This document shows positions 5,861 to 8,653 of a stretch of DNA of 8,653 nt, in pieces. The notes under the pieces are model-generated. The model did not search any database. It was given only the letters and a program-made list of their open reading frames with translations, and had not been told where the DNA came from. The stretch covers positions 1 through 8,653 of the forward strand of contig CAZTZY010000107.1 in assembly GCA_964617765.1 (NCBI GenBank). The letters are read 5' to 3'. How positions within the stretch are numbered: position 1 is the stretch's first letter; each line of letters starts with the position of its first letter. This DNA is from CAZTZY01 sp964617765. Lineage in GTDB: Bacteria; Pseudomonadota; Gammaproteobacteria; Pseudomonadales; DT-91. Made by a program: the position numbers and the translations under genes.

Positions 5861-7261
5861 TTACTTTTTAGTTTTGCCTTTCTTGCTCATGGTACGCAAA
5901 TTACCAGGTGTGTAAAACGCCTCACCTTTTATTGTCATTGCATAATTGGAAGGGCGTGTTTCATTCACTAAACGTACAGCAACGTAAGCTGCCGCCTGCA
6001 AGTCATAGTTAATTTGTGAGCGCACGATGAAACCCTTTAAATAAAAATCATACAAGGTATTTTGTATTCCAACACGCCAGAGTTGCCCTCTGCCATCGTA
6101 AGAATCGGTTGCTGCAATAAGCCAGTTATCTTCGTCAACATAAAATCGACGCTTGGCATACAAATGCCTTTCACCCGCCCTTAAGTCTGCTTCAACCACC
6201 CAGACTCGATGTAATTCATACCTTACATAATTAGGGTTTACATATTTTGCCTGCAGTAATTTATCGTATTTCACATCTGCAGCATCAAAAGCATAATTGT
6301 GATACGGGATATACATTTCTTTTTTACCAATCAACTTCCAGTCATATCGGTTCATGGCACCGTTAAAGCCCATATTGTCATCCGCCGTAAGCAAACCACC
6401 CGGTCCAACAGGCGTATCATATCCGGCATTCGGCGCCCTTTTAACACGTTGCGCACCTGGAATATAGACCCACGCCTTTCGATCATGCTTCACCTGATCC
6501 AGAGGCTCATGCACAATAACCATCTCGCCTTTTTTACGCTTGGGTTCAAACGCCTCGATAAATACCAAAGCGGCATTAATACCTATTTCTTCTACTACTT
6601 TCCCAACCGGGTGACTTTCATAGGCATAAGGCGATTCTATAATCATGCTTGAGCGAAACAACTGCTTTTCGCCTGAACTATAAACACCCACATCATCGAA
6701 TAATGAATCGGCAACGGGTATTGGCTGATTGATTCTGGCATTCCAGATAACTTCGGCACCCTCCTGTGGAATTGGGAATGGCACACCACCCGTCATTTTT
6801 TGCAGCCCATCAATACCATTAACCAGTTCCGCGTTGCCAATATTCCATTTGGTACGCGCTTCAATTTGCGGGTGATAACGAAAATCCCGATGAGTTGGGT
6901 AAATATCCATCCGGTAATCCGGATATTTCTTGAACAAAGCGATTACACCCTCAGACAGCTTGTCCTTGTACTTTTCAAGATTGGCATTAGTAATGGTGAA
7001 TGAGGGTTTTTCGCTGGCATAAGGATCAGGATATGGAGAGCCACTCCCTGCATATTTCAAACCGGTTGGCAATCCAAGTATAGAGCCTGTCCATGCGGGT
7101 ATACTGCCATCAGCATTAGCCTTGGGATCAGCTCCCATCGGAGTTAGCTCTGCACCCAACTTTGCAGCCTGTGAACTATCAATTTTTGTATAGGCAAGCG
7201 TGGTTACGCTGACATTGAGAAGAGCAAAGAAAAATAAACCTTGTTTGATAGATTGCAGCAT
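5861..7261 (-). CDS. DUF1329 family secreted protein (LolA/LolB-type fold)
   Basis: The 466-residue product has a Sec signal peptide (residues 1-23, likely cleaved after TLA) and then the full DUF1329 domain. Recognisable parts are AELTPMGADPKANADGSIPAW near the mature start and W264-V-Y-I-P...R272-V-K-R in the middle. The segment YAKRRFYVDEDNWLIAATDSY (about 368-388) follows, and a basic tail (KKGKTKK) ends the protein. Family members are about 450 residues, periplasmic, often paired with DUF1302 outer-membrane proteins and RND/MMPL permeases. Roles in handling lipids or hydrophobic compounds are proposed but not settled. The start at ATG 7261 is chosen because AGGTG precedes it at good spacing and the signal peptide begins there; an upstream TTG at 7312 would add 17 residues without a ribosome site. 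No DUF1302 partner is adjacent on this strand. It diverges from the LolA-like gene. Confidence 0.9.
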   Translation of the reverse strand: MLQSIKQGLFFFALLNVSVTTLAYTKIDSSQAAKLGAELTPMGADPKANADGSIPAWTGSILGLPTGLKYAGSGSPYPDPYASEKPSFTITNANLEKYKDKLSEGVIALFKKYPDYRMDIYPTHRDFRYHPQIEARTKWNIGNAELVNGIDGLQKMTGGVPFPIPQEGAEVIWNARINQPIPVADSLFDDVGVYSSGEKQLFRSSMIIESPYAYESHPVGKVVEEIGINAALVFIEAFEPKRKKGEMVIVHEPLDQVKHDRKAWVYIPGAQRVKRAPNAGYDTPVGPGGLLTADDNMGFNGAMNRYDWKLIGKKEMYIPYHNYAFDAADVKYDKLLQAKYVNPNYVRYELHRVWVVEADLRAGERHLYAKRRFYVDEDNWLIAATDSYDGRGQLWRVGIQNTLYDFYLKGFIVRSQINYDLQAAAYVAVRLVNETRPSNYAMTIKGEAFYTPGNLRTMSKKGKTKK

Positions 7262-7283
7262 CGGACACCTAACTATTTTTATT

Positions 7284-7312
7284 GTTATATAAAGGTTTTT
7301 TATTATTTCCAA
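7284..7312 (-). promoter_or_regulatory. Candidate promoter for the DUF1329 gene
   Basis: On the minus strand TTGGAA (7307-7312, 4 of 6) is followed after 17 bases by TATAAC (7284-7289, 5 of 6). Transcription would start near 7276, leaving a short leader of about 15 bases that still contains the AGGTG ribosome site. The region is AT-rich, so other -10-like words exist nearby. Confidence 0.35.
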
Positions 7313-7649
7313 TTTATTAATTTAAACAAGTCTTTTCAAAGTGAAATTTTAGTCAACTAGAATATCCGAATCATAAAACCGACAAATAACACTACACAGA
7401 TATCACGCATCTTATTTTTTTGAGATAAAACTTCCAGCCTATAAAAAAATTCCAGTTTTGTTAATTTTAGATATAAGTAATGTATTTGCGCATCATTATG
7501 GATTTTCATTACTACTACTTATATAAACTTGTAACAAAAATCACTATAGTTAATCGCCTTGGGTTGCTTAACTTTTTGTCACTTGCAGATTGCAGGATTG
7601 CCATTAAAGTATTTTGATGACCAATAACCTTTAATTGACGAAAGCCATT
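7313..7649. other. Divergent intergenic region, with a CRP-like site
   Basis: These bases separate the DUF1329 and LolA-like genes and presumably hold the control elements of the right-hand operon, but no clear sigma-70 promoter towards the plus strand was found. A CRP-like word, TGTAA-CAAAAA-TCACT (7530-7545), matches the core at 8 of 10 defined bases. It is followed by three near-copies of TTGCAGA in tandem (7583-7605). A 7-bp inverted pair, AGTAATG (7476-7482) and CATTACT (7507-7513), is also present. None is strong enough to name a regulator. Confidence 0.35.
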
Positions 7650-8441
7650 ATGAAAACGACATTTACCACTGCAGCAATAGCCTTTTTGTTTATCTCCCAA
7701 TCTGTCTGGATACCTACCGCTGTAGCGGAAGATAAAGGACTGGTTATTGCCAGGGAGCAAAAAGCCCGGGATACCGGTTGGGTAGATTCACAAAGCGAAA
7801 TGAAAATGATTTTGCGTGCACCCAATGGCAAAGAAAATACACGCATGATTAAACTTAAAAGCCTGGAAGTATTAACTGATGGCGATAAAAGCTTGATGGT
7901 TTTTGATGAACCCAAAGATGTTCAAGGTACCGCATTCTTGAGTTTTGCACATGTGAATACCGCAGACGATCAATGGATTTACCTTCCCGCACTTAAACGT
8001 GTCAAACGTATCGCTTCCAAAAAGAAATCCGGTTCATTTATGGGTAGTGAGTTCAGTTACGAAGATTTGGCTTCTTTTGAAGTTGAAAAATACAATTTCA
8101 AATACCTGCGCGATGAAGATTGTAATGGCATGAAATGCTGGGTAGTTGAAAGTTACCCTAAAGATACTTATAGCGGTTATAGCCGCCTGGTAACCTGGAT
8201 TGATCAAGCTGAATACCGTATGCAAAAAGCCGAGTTTTATGACAAGAAGAAAAACCTGTTAAAAACTCTGGTAATTAAAGATTACATCAAGATTGGCGGC
8301 AAACATTGGCGCCCTTCGCTTTCGTCCATGAAAAATCAGCAAACCGGCAAATCAACTGATTTAATCTGGACTAACATTCAGTTAAAAACCGGCCTGACTG
8401 ATGCCGACTTCAGCCAAAATAATCTGAAGAGAACCGACTAA
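7650..8441 (+). CDS. LolA-like outer-membrane lipoprotein-sorting family protein (periplasmic)
   Basis: The 263-residue product has a signal peptide (residues 1-26, likely cleaved after AVA, before EDKG) and then a LolA-like domain of the type usually encoded beside RND/MMPL permeases. Features include EMKMILRAPNGKENTR at about 50-65 and W109-I-Y-L-P-A-L-K-R-V-K-R at 109-120. GSFMGSEFSYEDL follows at 128-140, and a C-terminal HWRPS...DLIWTNIQL segment completes the domain. C158 and C163 in the DCNGMKCW turn could form a disulphide. By fold, it would carry lipid or another hydrophobic ligand through the periplasm; it is not the true LolA of lipoprotein sorting by length or motif. ATG 7650 is preferred over an in-frame TTG at 7635, because the signal peptide starts there and a GAAAG lies upstream. 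The next gene begins two bases after the stop, so they are co-translated. Confidence 0.87.
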   Translation: MKTTFTTAAIAFLFISQSVWIPTAVAEDKGLVIAREQKARDTGWVDSQSEMKMILRAPNGKENTRMIKLKSLEVLTDGDKSLMVFDEPKDVQGTAFLSFAHVNTADDQWIYLPALKRVKRIASKKKSGSFMGSEFSYEDLASFEVEKYNFKYLRDEDCNGMKCWVVESYPKDTYSGYSRLVTWIDQAEYRMQKAEFYDKKKNLLKTLVIKDYIKIGGKHWRPSLSSMKNQQTGKSTDLIWTNIQLKTGLTDADFSQNNLKRTD

Positions 8442-8443
8442 TA

Positions 8444-8653
8444 ATGAAGAAATTTTCTCTAACGGCAGGCCTTTGTGGCCTGTTTTTGTATGTGCCTGCT
8501 TATGCTGACTTAAAATTCTCTGGCTATATTGAAGGTGAAGCCAGGTTTTATCCCGCCAATGGACTTCTGCAAGAACAAAAAGAAGCATTGGGCTCTATAG
8601 CCGCTGAACCTGAATTATCCTGGAAATCAACATCTGAGGATCACAGTATTCGT
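8444..8653 (+). CDS. Secreted, probable outer-membrane beta-barrel protein, N-terminal part (cut by window edge)
   Basis: An ATG two bases after the LolA-like stop opens 70 codons that run off the right edge. Residues 1-21 form a signal peptide (MKKFSLTAGLCGLFLYVPAYA, cut before DLKFSGY). The mature start has alternating aromatic residues (F25-S-G-Y-I-E-G-E-A-R-F-Y) and an acidic, amphipathic middle. It fits the first strand of outer-membrane barrels encoded next to LolA-like and MMPL genes. Family assignment is not possible from 70 residues, and a DUF1302-type identity is neither shown nor excluded. The tight spacing implies operon expression and translational coupling; AAGAG further upstream is a weak ribosome site. 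An RND/MMPL permease gene is expected further right. Confidence 0.75.
   Translation, partial: MKKFSLTAGLCGLFLYVPAYADLKFSGYIEGEARFYPANGLLQEQKEALGSIAAEPELSWKSTSEDHSIR

Noticed and set aside
7262..7312. TTG start adding 17 residues to the DUF1329 protein
   Set aside because: It has no ribosome site and would bury the signal peptide; ATG 7261 has AGGTG at proper spacing.
7363..7416. 17-codon hydrophobic minus-strand ORF upstream of the DUF1329 gene as a leader peptide
   Set aside because: Very short, no convincing ribosome site, and no attenuator-like hairpin follows it.
7480..7617. 45-codon plus-strand ORF in the gap before the LolA-like gene
   Set aside because: No Shine-Dalgarno, no promoter upstream, and it covers presumed control sequence; probably a chance opening.

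Overview
The window looks like chromosomal DNA from an AT-rich gammaproteobacterium. The evidence is a CinA/PncC protein, an EamA-type transporter, a tandem receiver-domain protein, a membrane class III nucleotidyl cyclase, a DUF1329 protein, and a LolA-like protein followed by an outer-membrane-type protein. A marine genus is possible, but the sequence alone does not name one. No transposase, integrase, CRISPR array, rRNA or tRNA was seen.

Layout. Positions 1-463 (minus) hold the N-terminal part of a DMT/EamA permease cut by the window edge. Positions 464-1368 are a 905-base AT-rich stretch with no long gene. It is not featureless. It carries a perfect 11-bp hairpin with a T-run (Rho-independent terminator, plus strand), possibly ending a short RNA, and a 35-codon hydrophobic ORF on the minus strand. 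That ORF has a well-placed Shine-Dalgarno and, upstream, a CRP-like site spaced correctly from a -10 element. Positions 1369-2166 (minus) encode a two-receiver protein with a degenerate first domain and an intact second one. It diverges from cinA (2250-3545, plus) over an 83-base gap in which promoters on the two strands share the same -10 bases. cinA converges on, and overlaps by 21 bases, an unrecognised lipoprotein gene (3525-4112, minus). That gene diverges from a HAMP-linked class III cyclase (4342-5769, plus) across a gap with a consensus TATAAT and a 7-bp palindrome. A bidirectional terminator separates the cyclase from the convergent DUF1329 gene (5861-7261, minus). After a 388-base divergent gap, a LolA-like periplasmic protein (7650-8441, plus) is followed two bases later by a secreted, probably outer-membrane protein cut by the window edge (8444 onward).

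How the genes may relate. The right end looks like part of an envelope lipid or hydrophobic-substrate transport locus. DUF1329 and LolA-like proteins are thought to share the LolA/LolB-type fold, and a similar W-[IV]-Y-[LI]-P...RVKR segment is visible in both proteins here. The missing partner is likely an RND/MMPL permease beyond the right edge. The middle is signalling: a CheY-like output protein and a cAMP-type cyclase. With two CRP-like sites in the window, a local cAMP connection is possible but unproven. The most novel candidates are the unannotated small ORF with its CRP-type promoter and the neighbouring terminator-ended RNA candidate.
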